Source: G963677085 sp963677085 (GTDB lineage: Bacteria > Planctomycetota > Planctomycetia > Pirellulales > Thermoguttaceae). Taken from it: a DNA stretch of 64,000 bases. Location of the stretch: the NCBI GenBank assembly GCA_963677085.2, contig CAXXFH010000006.1, positions 186,001-250,000 of the forward strand. The letters run 5' to 3'. The position numbers and the translations under genes were made by a program. Positions 16,910 to 24,745 of the stretch are shown one piece after another. The first letter of the stretch is position 1; every line of letters begins with the position of its first letter. The notes under the pieces are model-generated. The model was given only the letters and a program-made list of their open reading frames with translations. It was not told the DNA's origin and searched no databases.

Positions 16910-17050
16910 GGGAATTCGGGGCGCCCATACTTCTATCCGAGCATCGAGAATCGTCTCTAGCCCATGGTGGTTGTTTCGAGTTGGAGAGAACAGCCCCTAC
17001 TGCTGTCGAGCGTTGAGCCCCTGGCACCTTCGAGCGAGTTCTCACCAATG
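16910..17050 (-). ncRNA. Candidate bridge RNA of the IS110-family element
   Basis: A hairpin is closed by TTGGAGAGAAC (16981-16991) and GTTCTCACCAA (17038-17048): ten pairs and one A.A mismatch. Its loop holds ACTGCTG (16999-17005), identical to the right half of the target, and TGGCACC (17022-17028), the reverse complement of the left half GGTGCCA. Next to it, ACTTCTAT (16929-16936) matches the core plus the element's own left end (ACT + TCTAT at 16618-16625). If transcribed with the transposase, the order is target-type loop then donor-type loop, as I recall for IS621. The fourth guide (left donor) shows only a weak ACCA match. Extent and strand are inferred. Confidence 0.6.
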
Positions 17051-17117
17051 TCGGGCCTCCGAATTTCGTTGATTCCACAGCTTCCGCGGTTCTACTGGTG
17101 TGCGTGATATTCCGTTT

Positions 17118-18134
17118 TCAGCATGCTAACTGGTCGGGCTGCATCTGGTGAAAAAGCCAACGAATCCAACGATTCGCCACGGCCGCCACGATCACGTTCG
17201 TGGGCTTCTTTCTTCGGCGCAGCCGGGCGCTGAACTTTCGCCATCGTGGCTCGCGTAACATCAAACGATGGGCCGCCTCGATCAAGATGCTCCGCAGTTG
17301 CGGATTGCCCGCTTTGATCAGGCCGCTGTCCGCCTGCCGCGTTCCACTCGACGCGTTGCGCGGCGAAAGACCGCAAAATCGGGCAAGCTGCTTGCCCTTG
17401 GCAAAGCGATCGAAACGCCCGATCTCCGCCCGCAGGGTAACCGCCGTGATCAACCCGATTCCGGCCAACTCCATCAACTTCAGGCAAAGGCGGTCCTCGT
17501 CGGCCCATGCCTGCAATTCCCGCTCGACCTGGCGAACCTCGTGATTGAATTGTTCCAGCCGGTCCAATTGTTGTTTCACGATCCATTGCGAGGTGGGCGA
17601 AAGCTTCGCCTCTTCCCGCACCCATTTCAGCCAAACACGCGTCCAGGGCCGGATGTCCGGAAGCACCACGCGCTCGTCCCGCAGGATCGCCCGCAGACGC
17701 AGTTTCGTGCGGCGACGGTCGTCGACCAACTGGCTGCGGTAGCGAACGAGCTTGCGCAACTCGCGAATCTGCTGCGGCGGAAGCCACACTTTCGGCAGGT
17801 AACCCACCCGAATCAGGTCGGCCAGCAGCCGCGCATCGCCGAAGTCCGTCTTGTCCGGACTTTGCTTGATCCGCGCCACGTAGCCCGGGTGCGCCAGGCT
17901 CACCGACCAGCCGGCCTTCTCGGCCAACTCCTGGGCCAGATCGGCTGCCCCGCAACAGGCCTCGATGGCCACCGACACCCGCTGCCGCCGTGCTCCCACG
18001 GCCTGCCGCACCTTGCGCCAATCGTTGGGGCAAGCCCGATTCTTGAGAATCTTGCCCTTCTGGTTCATCAAACACACCTGGACACTCTCCTGGTGGTAGT
18101 CCAGCCCTACGAAAACCTCTAAACTGGCAGACAT
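17118..18134 (-). CDS. IS110-family transposase (DEDD/serine recombinase)
   Basis: The 338-residue enzyme is full length for the family. The N-terminal RuvC-like domain has the DEDD set D12 (VGLDYH), E58 (AIEACCG), D97 and D100 (DKTDFGDARLLADL). A helical middle part follows. The C-terminal Tnp domain has GIGLITAVTLRAEIG, CGLSPRNASSGT and ADSGLIKAGNPQLR, the region holding the catalytic Ser. AGGAG lies 9 bases upstream of the ATG. No frameshift or internal stop is seen, so it is probably functional. Members of this family work with a bispecific bridge RNA from the element's noncoding end. Confidence 0.95.
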   Translation of the reverse strand: MSASLEVFVGLDYHQESVQVCLMNQKGKILKNRACPNDWRKVRQAVGARRQRVSVAIEACCGAADLAQELAEKAGWSVSLAHPGYVARIKQSPDKTDFGDARLLADLIRVGYLPKVWLPPQQIRELRKLVRYRSQLVDDRRRTKLRLRAILRDERVVLPDIRPWTRVWLKWVREEAKLSPTSQWIVKQQLDRLEQFNHEVRQVERELQAWADEDRLCLKLMELAGIGLITAVTLRAEIGRFDRFAKGKQLARFCGLSPRNASSGTRQADSGLIKAGNPQLRSILIEAAHRLMLREPRWRKFSARLRRRKKPTNVIVAAVANRWIRWLFHQMQPDQLAC

Positions 18135-18314
18135 GTCCGTTGCTCCTGGGTTGGGGAAACGTCGGATTCGTAAACACCAACGTTATACCCCAATCCCGAG
18201 CAACGGGCTCTCATACCAACTGCTGGCTTGGCCAGCAGTGATGTGGTCGAAGGGTCTACACTGCTGGACAAGCCAGCAGTGGCACCCTAACTCCTAACCT
18301 TGGCAAAGCACTAG

Positions 18315-19472
18315 TACGCCTTCCATGAAATTGTTTCCGGTGGTATAAGCACCGGCATGAAGGAACACATTGTACGCCTCAAGGACGAGGCCCGACAGCA
18401 TTTGCAGGAGTTGGTGCATACCGGCACGCGATCCGTGCGTGTGGTTCGGCGTGCCTTGATTCTGCTGAAATCAGATGAAGGATTCACGGATGAGGAGATT
18501 GCCGAACACGTTGGTTGCACGGATCGAACTGTTCGCAGTATGCGTAAACGGTTCTGTACCGGGAGTTTAGAGGAAGCGTTGTACGACGCCCCTCGATCCG
18601 GTGCTCCGCCCACGTTTACGCCACGGCAGAAGCAGCAAGTCGTGGCGTTGGCTTGCAGCGATCCGCCGGAGGGCCGCGTCCGCTGGACGCTGGAACTACT
18701 CTGCGTGCACGCCGTGAAACGAGGCTTCGTCGATTCGATCAGCAAGAGCGAGGTTGCGTTGTGGCTGAAAGAGCACGACATGAAGCCATGGCGAAAAAAA
18801 CATGGTGCATTCCGAGACTCACCGAAGAGTTTCGCGACAGAATGGAGGACGTCCTCGACCAGTATGAAAAGGCGTTCAACCCGAGAGAACCGTTGATTTG
18901 CATGGACGAGCAGCCGTATCAACTCCTGGACGATACGTGTCCCTTCAAGCCTGCCGTACCAGGCAAGGCGGCTAAGCAGGACTACGAGTATCGTCGTTGC
19001 GGCACGTGCAGTATCTTTGTCGCCGTTGAGCCGAAAGATGGCAAACGCTTCGTCCAGGCTCGGCGTCATCGCAAACGGGCCGATTTCGCACGATTCGTGC
19101 GTGATCTGCTTCAGCGTTATCCCAAGGCTCGTCGGATTCATTTGGTTCTCGACAACCTCAACACGCACAACGAAAAGTCCCTCATCGAAACGTTTGACGC
19201 CACGAAAGCGAAGCAATCTCTGCGACGCATCGTATGGCACTACACACCCAAGCACGCCAGTTGGCTGAACATGGCAGAAATTGAAATCTCCGTGTTGACC
19301 AAGCAATGCCTCGGGCGACGGATTCCTACAATCGAAGAAGTTCAACGTCATGCGGCGACTTGGGCCCGCGACCGAAATCGCCGCAAAGCCATAATCGACT
19401 GGACCTTCAATAACAACGACGCCCGCCGAGTGTTCCCGGAACTATACCGGAAGAAACTTGCTGGATGACGTA
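18315..19472 (+). mobile_element. IS630-family insertion sequence with TA duplication
   Basis: TA at 18315-18316 and at 19471-19472 flank an element of about 1154 bases, as expected for IS630/Tc1-mariner insertions. The ends are imperfect inverted repeats (CGCCTTCCATGAAATTGTTT at left; CGTCATCCAGCAAGTTTCTT at right read inward), both followed by CCGGT, with 18 of 25 positions identical. It sits directly against the end of the MITE-like repeat (CACTAG|TA), giving a nested cluster. Confidence 0.85.
18357..19468 (+). CDS. IS630-family transposase, two frames joined by a -1 shift at an A7 run
   Basis: Frame 1 (18357-18896) gives the DNA-binding part: helix-turn-helix FTDEEIAEHVGCTDRTVRSM, then the APRSGAPPTFTP linker and KEHDMKPWR. 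Frame 2 (coding region about 18800-19468) continues with WCIPRLTEEFRDRMEDVLDQ and carries the DDE residues in CMDEQP, LDNLNTH and NMAEIEIS. Seven A residues at 18794-18800 lie exactly where the two protein segments join, and a -1 slip there yields the continuous family sequence. Programmed frameshifting at A-runs is known in IS630 relatives, so this is probably an intact gene rather than a pseudogene. Confidence 0.85.
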
Positions 19473-19568
19473 CTAGGAGAGGAGTGCGATAGGGTCCTTA
19501 CGCCGCCACGCCAAACACGTACGGCGCTTGGGAACCAGGAGGAAAGTACGGCCGCCGTGGTCAGGCCG

Positions 19569-20660
19569 TTATGGCGTGTCCGGCTGTCCGTCGCGCGGCC
19601 GTTGACGTCGCTGGCCAGAATGACGCCCGTCGGGGCGAATACCCTGCGGCCAGTCCGACGGACGTTCCATCTCGCGATCGGGCCCGCCGGGCAACCGAAG
19701 ATGCGAGTAGAACAATCGAAGCAACTCGCGCTGCATTTCGTCGGGCGGAAGACTCAGCAGGCGGTCTTGCTCTTCTGGCTTGAGTTGATGCTCGACGAAG
19801 TCATCGAGTTGTTCTTGTTCGCCCGGCGGCATCGGGGCGTGTTTCTCCCGGCCAGACCACGGCCCGCGAAGGGCGTTGCGCATCCAGATCAGAAGCAGGC
19901 GCTCCTGCTCGTCCGCCGGTCGATCGGCCAGACGACGTCGAGTTTCTTCGGAGAGTCCGTCGAGCAACTCTTTACGATCCGTCTCGGTGAGCCGGAAGCT
20001 GGGCCGACCTTTGTGCGAGCGGAGCCACAATCCCCACAACAGAATACGTTGGCGGCTGGCCGGGTCTTCCTTGGCAATCCGCTCGCGATGCGGTGCGGGT
20101 ATTGCCTGTAGAAGACGTTCTTCGTTGCGCTCGACGTAGCGTTGCATCCAACGGAGCAATCCCTCGATGTCTTTGGGATTGGGATACTTGTCACGCATCC
20201 GCCGCTGGATGTCCAGTAGTTGCCGGATTTTTTTGATGCGCTCTTCGGGCGGCAGGTCCAGCAATTCTTCACGCTGGTACGGCGGCAGAAAGCTGAGCCA
20301 GTGATAGTAACGCTGCATCACGTCCTGAAGGTCGTGGGCTTTGGGATGCTCGTGCAGGCGGTGGTGCAGATCTCGCAGACGTTGCTGCTCTTCCGGCTTA
20401 AGTGCGAGGAACTGTTCTTGCCGCCGGCGCAGTTGTTCCTTCTCGGCTTCGGTCATCTGCTCGATGTGTTGCCGTCGGGTACCGAGAATATCGTCGTCAT
20501 CGTCGGCCCAAGCGACCGACGACGAAGTACCGCCAGACAGCACCGCGACCAGCATCAAGAGAAACCCAACGACGAGTGAAACGAAACAGGAATTTTCCCG
20601 TTTCCGGTTTCTTCCGCTTTCCGCTTTCCACTTTCCGCTTTCACCCGGTTTACCGCCCAT
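19569..20660 (-). CDS. Exported DUF3106-like helical protein of sigma-factor operon
   Basis: The start at 20660 overlaps the end of the anti-sigma gene by 11 bases; codons further upstream belong to another frame of that gene. The 363-residue protein begins with a basic segment and a membrane/signal helix (about 25-50, VSLVVGFLLMLVAVLSGG) ending in VAWADDDDD. It then has several repeats of the ALKPEEQQRLRDL, DLPPEERIKKIR and SLPPDEMQRELLR kind. This leucine/glutamate-rich helical repeat pattern resembles DUF3106. It is encoded third in a sigma/anti-sigma operon and may be an envelope-located modulator, in the way CpxP/RseB-like partners act. That analogy is speculative. Confidence 0.65.
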   Translation of the reverse strand: MGGKPGESGKWKAESGRNRKRENSCFVSLVVGFLLMLVAVLSGGTSSSVAWADDDDDILGTRRQHIEQMTEAEKEQLRRRQEQFLALKPEEQQRLRDLHHRLHEHPKAHDLQDVMQRYYHWLSFLPPYQREELLDLPPEERIKKIRQLLDIQRRMRDKYPNPKDIEGLLRWMQRYVERNEERLLQAIPAPHRERIAKEDPASRQRILLWGLWLRSHKGRPSFRLTETDRKELLDGLSEETRRRLADRPADEQERLLLIWMRNALRGPWSGREKHAPMPPGEQEQLDDFVEHQLKPEEQDRLLSLPPDEMQRELLRLFYSHLRLPGGPDREMERPSDWPQGIRPDGRHSGQRRQRPRDGQPDTP

Positions 20661-21153
20661 CGCTGTCCTCCTCGGTAAACAGGCCTTCGGCATGGAGACG
20701 TTCGAGGAATGCGAAGTCTTGCACCTGGCGGTATTCGTCGAGATTTTCCAGCACGGGCAGGTCTTCGAGCAACTGGCGGTTTGGGTCGGGCCGCGACAAG
20801 GCAACCGCGAGGAACCCGACGGCCGCGGCCGCTACGAAGCTGGTCACGGTAAGCCATCGCCAACGTCGCTGCCTCACGGGTTCGGTGGCTTGCGTTTGGA
20901 CGACCTCTTCGGAGGCCGCCACCGTGACCATTTCCAGTGTGCTTTGGGTAAATGTGCCGTCGACCGGTGTGGCCTCGAGTTCGTCGAGAACGTGCCACGT
21001 ACGATCGAGCGCGTTAAGCCGCTCGCGCAGCGCAGGATCTTCCGACAATCGCTCTTCAATTTGGCGCGACGTCTCGGCGTCGAGTTCGCCATCGAGATAA
21101 GCGACCAACTGCTCGTCGATCACATTGTCGGCGTTGGCTGGAATGTCGGACAT
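20650..21153 (-). CDS. Anti-sigma factor-like membrane protein
   Basis: The 167-residue protein has an N-terminal segment VIDEQLVAYLDGELDAETSR, the conserved opening of anti-sigma factors of the RseA/ChrR-like class but without the HxxxCxxC zinc motif. One membrane helix follows (about 101-120, LTVTSFVAAAAVGFLAVAL), then a short outer tail. The gene lies 61 bases downstream of the ECF sigma gene on the same strand and overlaps the next gene. It is inferred to bind that sigma factor in the cytoplasm and release it in response to an envelope signal. Confidence 0.8.
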   Translation of the reverse strand: MSDIPANADNVIDEQLVAYLDGELDAETSRQIEERLSEDPALRERLNALDRTWHVLDELEATPVDGTFTQSTLEMVTVAASEEVVQTQATEPVRQRRWRWLTVTSFVAAAAVGFLAVALSRPDPNRQLLEDLPVLENLDEYRQVQDFAFLERLHAEGLFTEEDSDGR

Positions 21154-21214
21154 CGTGGAAATTTATGATTTGGGATTGGGGATTTCGGATTTGGTAGTGA
21201 AGCTTTTCGCCTAT

Positions 21215-21883
21215 CTACTCACGAACCTTGCTTTCTTCTTCCGACTCTCCGCTCGGCCGGTGGCCGTGTTGCAGATAGGGTTCGATGATCTCACGAAGGT
21301 TCACCCTCGCGCGGGAGAGCAACGACTTGATCGCTTGGGGCGTGAGATCCATCGTCTCGGCGATGTCGGCGTAGCTCATGTCTTCGAACTTGTTCAACAA
21401 CACGGCCATCCGCTGGCGGTCGTTCAACGTGCCGACGGCCATCCGCACGATGTCGCGCATTTCGGCCTTGTCGAGCTGCCGGGCGGGCATCTGGCCGCTG
21501 CTGGCCATCAGCATCGAGTCCAGCGGTCGGGTCCGCATCGCGCCACTGTCGCGCGGTTGTAGGTTGACTTCTCGGCGGCGCGATCGAGTGCGCCGGGCGT
21601 TGCTGGCCACGTTGTTGGCGATCGTAAACAACCAGGTGGAAAACTTGGCCCCCGGGACGTAGCTTTTCCGCGACCGATACACCCGCAAAAACACCTCCTG
21701 CGCCAGGTCCTCGGCCTGATCACGTTTGCCCAGCAGGTGTTCGAAGATGTTGACCAGCCGCTGTTGATAGCGCAGCACCAACTCCTCGAAGGCGGCGGCA
21801 TCGTCGTCGCGCACCTGGAGCATGAGTCTCACGTCGGGGTCGCCGAGGGTGTATCTTCGGGCGGACGATTCGCTGACGGCCAA
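21215..21883 (-). CDS. RpoE-like ECF sigma factor
   Basis: The 222-residue protein has sigma region 2 (about 25-95, EDLAQEVFLRVYRSRKSY, STWLFTIANNVASNARR) and region 4 (about 145-205, LNDRQRMAVLLNKFEDMSY, IAETMDLTPQAIKSLLSRAR). The frame begins at TTG; upstream in frame there is no ATG or GTG before a stop. The opening ARRYTLGDPDVRLMLQVRDD matches the usual N-terminus of planctomycete RpoE-like factors as I know them, which supports TTG. A weak AGGGAA lies upstream. It heads a three-gene operon with the anti-sigma and DUF3106-like genes. Confidence 0.9.
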   Translation of the reverse strand: MAVSESSARRYTLGDPDVRLMLQVRDDDAAAFEELVLRYQQRLVNIFEHLLGKRDQAEDLAQEVFLRVYRSRKSYVPGAKFSTWLFTIANNVASNARRTRSRRREVNLQPRDSGAMRTRPLDSMLMASSGQMPARQLDKAEMRDIVRMAVGTLNDRQRMAVLLNKFEDMSYADIAETMDLTPQAIKSLLSRARVNLREIIEPYLQHGHRPSGESEEESKVRE

Positions 21884-22342
21884 GGTGTTCCCTACGATTT
21901 GGTGGCAGCCGAAACCTGTCTGGCCCCCCTGTCGGGGCCGTGTCTCTGGGGACGCCTAGTCTCTGGGGACGCCTGGAAATGATCAGGCGATTTCCAGTGT
22001 GTGCTACTTCCTCTAGTCTACGTCAAGCAGCCCCTGCCGGCCAGCCACCACGCGTTGTGTCTAGAAGCCGTTTCAAAACTACCAATAGGGACATTCGTTT
22101 GGTGGGTCAATGAAGCCGAAACCGCCTCTAAGAACGGCTCGAAAAACAACTTGCCGTTTTCCAAGGCAAAACGCGAGGCCCATCGCGAAGCACGGCCCGG
22201 TGAACCGGTAAATTGTTTTTCGGTCGATCCTAAAATATGGAACCCCGGAAGGCGGAGAAGGTTTCTTGGATAGGGGGCTGGGGATAGGGTAGGGCGGAAA
22301 CGGCCCTCTTCGTTCTCGCCCCTCGTTTCTTACCTCTCGTCC
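21884..22342. repeat. Divergent-free gap with long-hairpin repeat (G family, copy 1 at 22137-22230)
   Basis: No gene is seen in these 459 bases. A short tandem TCTCTGGGGACGCCT occurs twice near 21946-21975. At 22137-22230 lies a hairpin-forming unit whose outer arms are AAAAACAACTTGCCG and its near complement CGGTAAATTGTTTTT. Its inside contains GCGAAGCACGGCCCGG. The unit recurs at 28597-28696 (inverted) and 60554-60652. Confidence 0.75.
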
Positions 22343-23407
22343 CTAGGCTTCTAGCCTCTTAGCACCCGCCCTGCGTCGCAACTGGCCGCAGGCAGCGTCG
22401 ATGCCTTCGCCTTTGCGATAGCGGACCTGGACGTTGATGCCAGCATGGCGTAGCGTCTCGACGAAACGCTCGGTAACCGCCGGCGAGGGGGTGTGGTAGG
22501 GTAGCTCGGACACGGCATTGTAGGGGATCACGTTGACCAACGCGTTGCGACTTTTCAGCAGAACCGCCAGTTGTTGGGCGTGTTCCACGTGATCGTTGAG
22601 ATCGGCCAGCAGGACGTATTCGTAGGTTACACGGCGGCCGGTGTGGTCGAAGTAGTCGTCGGCCGCGGCCAGGATGGCGTCGATGCCCGTACCACGATTG
22701 GTCGGCACCAGCCGATTGCGAAGTTCGTCGTTCGGGGCGTGCAACGAGACGGCCAAGTGGTAGGGGTGATCGGTGCGTGCCAAACGGCGGATACCGGCCG
22801 GCAGCCCGACGGTGGAGATGGTGATTCGTCGGGCGCCGATGCCCAATCCCTCGTCGCTGGTAACGATTTCCAACGCCGACAAGAGGGCGTCGAGGTTGGC
22901 CAGCGATTCGCCCATGCCCATCACCACCACGTGGCTAAGGCGTTCGTCGGCCGGCAGCAGGTGTTGCAGTTGGAGAATCTGTTCAAGGATTTCGGCATCG
23001 CGGAGATTACGGTCCAAGCCGTCGAGTCCACTGGCGCAGAACACGCAACCCATGGCGCAGCCCACCTGGGTGCTGACGCAAACGGTGCGATGGTGACGGT
23101 CGTCGCGCAGCAAGACGCACTCGGTGCGTTGGCCGTCGGACAGTTCGAGCAGCAGTTTCTCGGTGCCGTCGTCGGACTGTTGGTGCTTCACGACCTCGGT
23201 GGTAAACAGGTCGAAGGCCTCGGCCAGTTCGGCGCGAAGTGTTTTGGGCAGATCGGTCATGTCGTCGACCGTGGCTGCGCGACGTTCGAACAGCCAGCGC
23301 CGGATCTGCGCCGCCCGATAGCCTGGCTGGCCGTGTTGGGCGAGCCAGCCGCGGAGTTGTTCGGCGGGCAAGGTCAGCAAGCTGGGTTTGGCGGTGGGGT
23401 GGGGCAT
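22343..23407 (-). CDS. rlmN: 23S rRNA (adenine-2503-C2) methyltransferase, radical SAM
   Basis: This enzyme methylates A2503 of 23S rRNA (and, in some bacteria, A37 of certain tRNAs). The 354-residue protein has the radical-SAM cluster motif C117-x3-C121-x2-C124 (CAMGCVFC), the GMGE motif (VVMGMGESLAN), and the methyl-carrier region near the C-terminus with Cys in IDAACGQLRRR. An N-terminal HhH-like segment (LRGWLAQHGQPGYRAAQIRR) fits the family. Cfr cannot be formally excluded but is much less likely in a single chromosomal copy. It appears monocistronic. Confidence 0.95.
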   Translation of the reverse strand: MPHPTAKPSLLTLPAEQLRGWLAQHGQPGYRAAQIRRWLFERRAATVDDMTDLPKTLRAELAEAFDLFTTEVVKHQQSDDGTEKLLLELSDGQRTECVLLRDDRHHRTVCVSTQVGCAMGCVFCASGLDGLDRNLRDAEILEQILQLQHLLPADERLSHVVVMGMGESLANLDALLSALEIVTSDEGLGIGARRITISTVGLPAGIRRLARTDHPYHLAVSLHAPNDELRNRLVPTNRGTGIDAILAAADDYFDHTGRRVTYEYVLLADLNDHVEHAQQLAVLLKSRNALVNVIPYNAVSELPYHTPSPAVTERFVETLRHAGINVQVRYRKGEGIDAACGQLRRRAGAKRLEA

Positions 23408-24073
23408 TGGGTTGTGCCGTATTCGTGATTTAATTGGGCCCTACATTGCTTATGGAACGAGGGCGACCAACGGGAGCCCGGATCCTGGGATTAGGACTCA
23501 ACGACGTGTTCCGCAATCAACCACGGAACCAATAATTCAAACTGAAGACGATTCTGACGGTCGCAGCCGCGGATGGACGCGGATAAACGCAGAAAGAAGG
23601 GGGCTTGGCATCGAACGGGCGATCTAGTGTGAGAAGCTTTTCAAAGCGTTGTCTTCCGGGCGTGATTGGCCCGATGCCGCACGTTTCCAAGTCGTTTTCT
23701 TCATCTGCGTGTATCTGTACCACTAACCTCAAAGATTGTTAAGTTTTTGACAAAGATTAGCGACCAACGGAAGCGGGTTCTTGCCCGGGTGCGGCAGCAC
23801 CGGTTTGGTTGGCGGCCCTGCCGCCCTGTGGTCATCCGCGGCTTCCTTCTGCTTTCAGCTTGTGCTTTTTGTGGGTATATCCTCGATTTCCAACCCGTAG
23901 TCGGAGAATCGAGCTTCTATCTCTATCATCACCTGCTGCCCTCAGCCGAGCAATCCCTGTTGTGGCGGCCCAATCTTGGGCATCGCCGGCACGGTATCTT
24001 GACAGGTTTTGCGAACAATCAAACAATGCATGCGACTTTTGGTTAATTCTCAGCCCCACGAAAGGACAATGCC
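23408..24073. repeat. Gap with two dispersed repeats (23433-23538 and 23538-23569)
   Basis: No convincing gene is seen in about 660 bases. The segment 23433-23538 (from CATTGCTTATGGAACGAG through GGGCGACCAACGGGAGCCCG to CAATCAACCACGGAACCAAT) recurs in diverged form at 24984-25096. The adjacent 32 bases at 23538-23569 (containing ATTCTGACGGTCGCAGCCG) recur inverted at 43544-43575 with about one difference. Confidence 0.65.
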
Positions 24074-24745
24074 ATGTCGACCGACTCGCCCAACGCCTTC
24101 GATACTCCGCCGCAACCCCCCGCGAAGCAAGGCATGAGTACGGGTGCCAAGGTGCTGATTATCTTGGCCGTCGTGTTTGGTGGGTTCCTTCTGGTGTGCT
24201 GCGGAGGGATGGCGTTCTTCGCTTATTCTGCCACGAAATCGCTGAACATCAGCCAGGACCCGGCCGAAGTTGCCAAGGTCACCGCCGAGATTGCCGAAAT
24301 CGACATCCCCGCCGGGCTTGATCCCAAGATGTCGATGGGCGGCACGATCCCACTGGTCGGCGTATCGATGCACATGGCCATCTACTCCGACAAAGACACC
24401 GGTAGCATGCTGACGTTGTTCACCATGCAAACTCCCCAGGGTCAAACAAGCCAAGAGCAGCTTCGTCAGCAAATGGAACAGTCGCTTCAGCAGCAGGGCG
24501 GCAATCGTGAGGTCGAAGCCGAGAAAATCAACGTCGAGGAAACCCGCGAAATCGAACTGACCATCAACGACAAGCCGGCCTCATTCACTCTTTCGAAGGG
24601 GACGGGCGCGAAGTCGGGCAAACCTCGCATCGAAGTGGTCGGCACGTTCGAGGGCAAGGCTGGTGCGACCTTCGTGATGCTCAACGTCGACGCGGAGAAG
24701 TATCCCGAAGAAAAAGTCGTCGAGACCCTCGAATCGATCAAGTAA
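24074..24745 (+). CDS. Membrane-anchored protein of unknown function
   Basis: The 223-residue protein has a short Pro-rich cytoplasmic N-terminus, one membrane helix (about 24-50, GAKVLIILAVVFGGFLLVCCGGMAFF in pieces) and a folded outer domain. That domain contains AEIDIPAGLDPKMSMGG, a Gln-rich segment (EQLRQQMEQSLQQQGG) and paired beta-strand-like stretches to the C-terminus. No family is recognised. Similar small single-helix proteins are frequent in planctomycetes. AAAGGACA precedes the ATG. There are no operon partners. Confidence 0.7.
   Translation: MSTDSPNAFDTPPQPPAKQGMSTGAKVLIILAVVFGGFLLVCCGGMAFFAYSATKSLNISQDPAEVAKVTAEIAEIDIPAGLDPKMSMGGTIPLVGVSMHMAIYSDKDTGSMLTLFTMQTPQGQTSQEQLRQQMEQSLQQQGGNREVEAEKINVEETREIELTINDKPASFTLSKGTGAKSGKPRIEVVGTFEGKAGATFVMLNVDAEKYPEEKVVETLESIK

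Larger units (their letters stand above)
16621..18218 (-). mobile_element. IS110-family (IS1111-like layout) insertion sequence, complete
   Basis: Boundaries come from comparison with the empty repeat copy at 30716-30868. ACT occurs at both junctions (16618-16620 and 18219-18221), so the exact edge is ambiguous by three bases. The element is about 1.6 kb. The transposase runs leftward, with only about 84 bases before it and about 500 noncoding bases after it. A long noncoding segment downstream of the transposase is the arrangement of the IS1111 group. No long terminal inverted repeats are seen, as expected for the family. Confidence 0.85.
16565..18314. mobile_element. MITE-like repeat (copy 1) split by an IS110-family insertion
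   Basis: The outer parts, 16565-16620 and 18219-18314, together match the uninterrupted element at 30716-30868. Both begin CTAGTGCTCT, run through an AGGGGTTGAGG block and TACTGTGGGTGCCACT, then GCTGGCTTG..CCAGCAGTG, and end in CAAAGCACTAG. The ends are inverted copies of GTGCT(C/T)T flanked by TA. In this copy the sequence is interrupted exactly after GGTGCCACT. Removing 16621-18221 (counting one ACT) restores the repeat. Confidence 0.8.

Noticed and set aside
17092..18180. 362-codon minus-strand frame over the IS110 element
   Set aside because: It is out of frame with the transposase, which has all family motifs. The alternative frame is Gly/Arg/Pro-rich noise.
18311..19351. 346-codon open frame on the minus strand
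   Set aside because: It lies fully antisense to the IS630 transposase, covers both of its frames, and has no recognisable domain. Its length follows from the base composition of the transposase gene.
23666..24046. 126-codon plus-strand frame in the gap after rlmN
   Set aside because: It has one hydrophobic stretch, but no ribosome binding site and no repeat or domain character. The gap also contains dispersed repeats.
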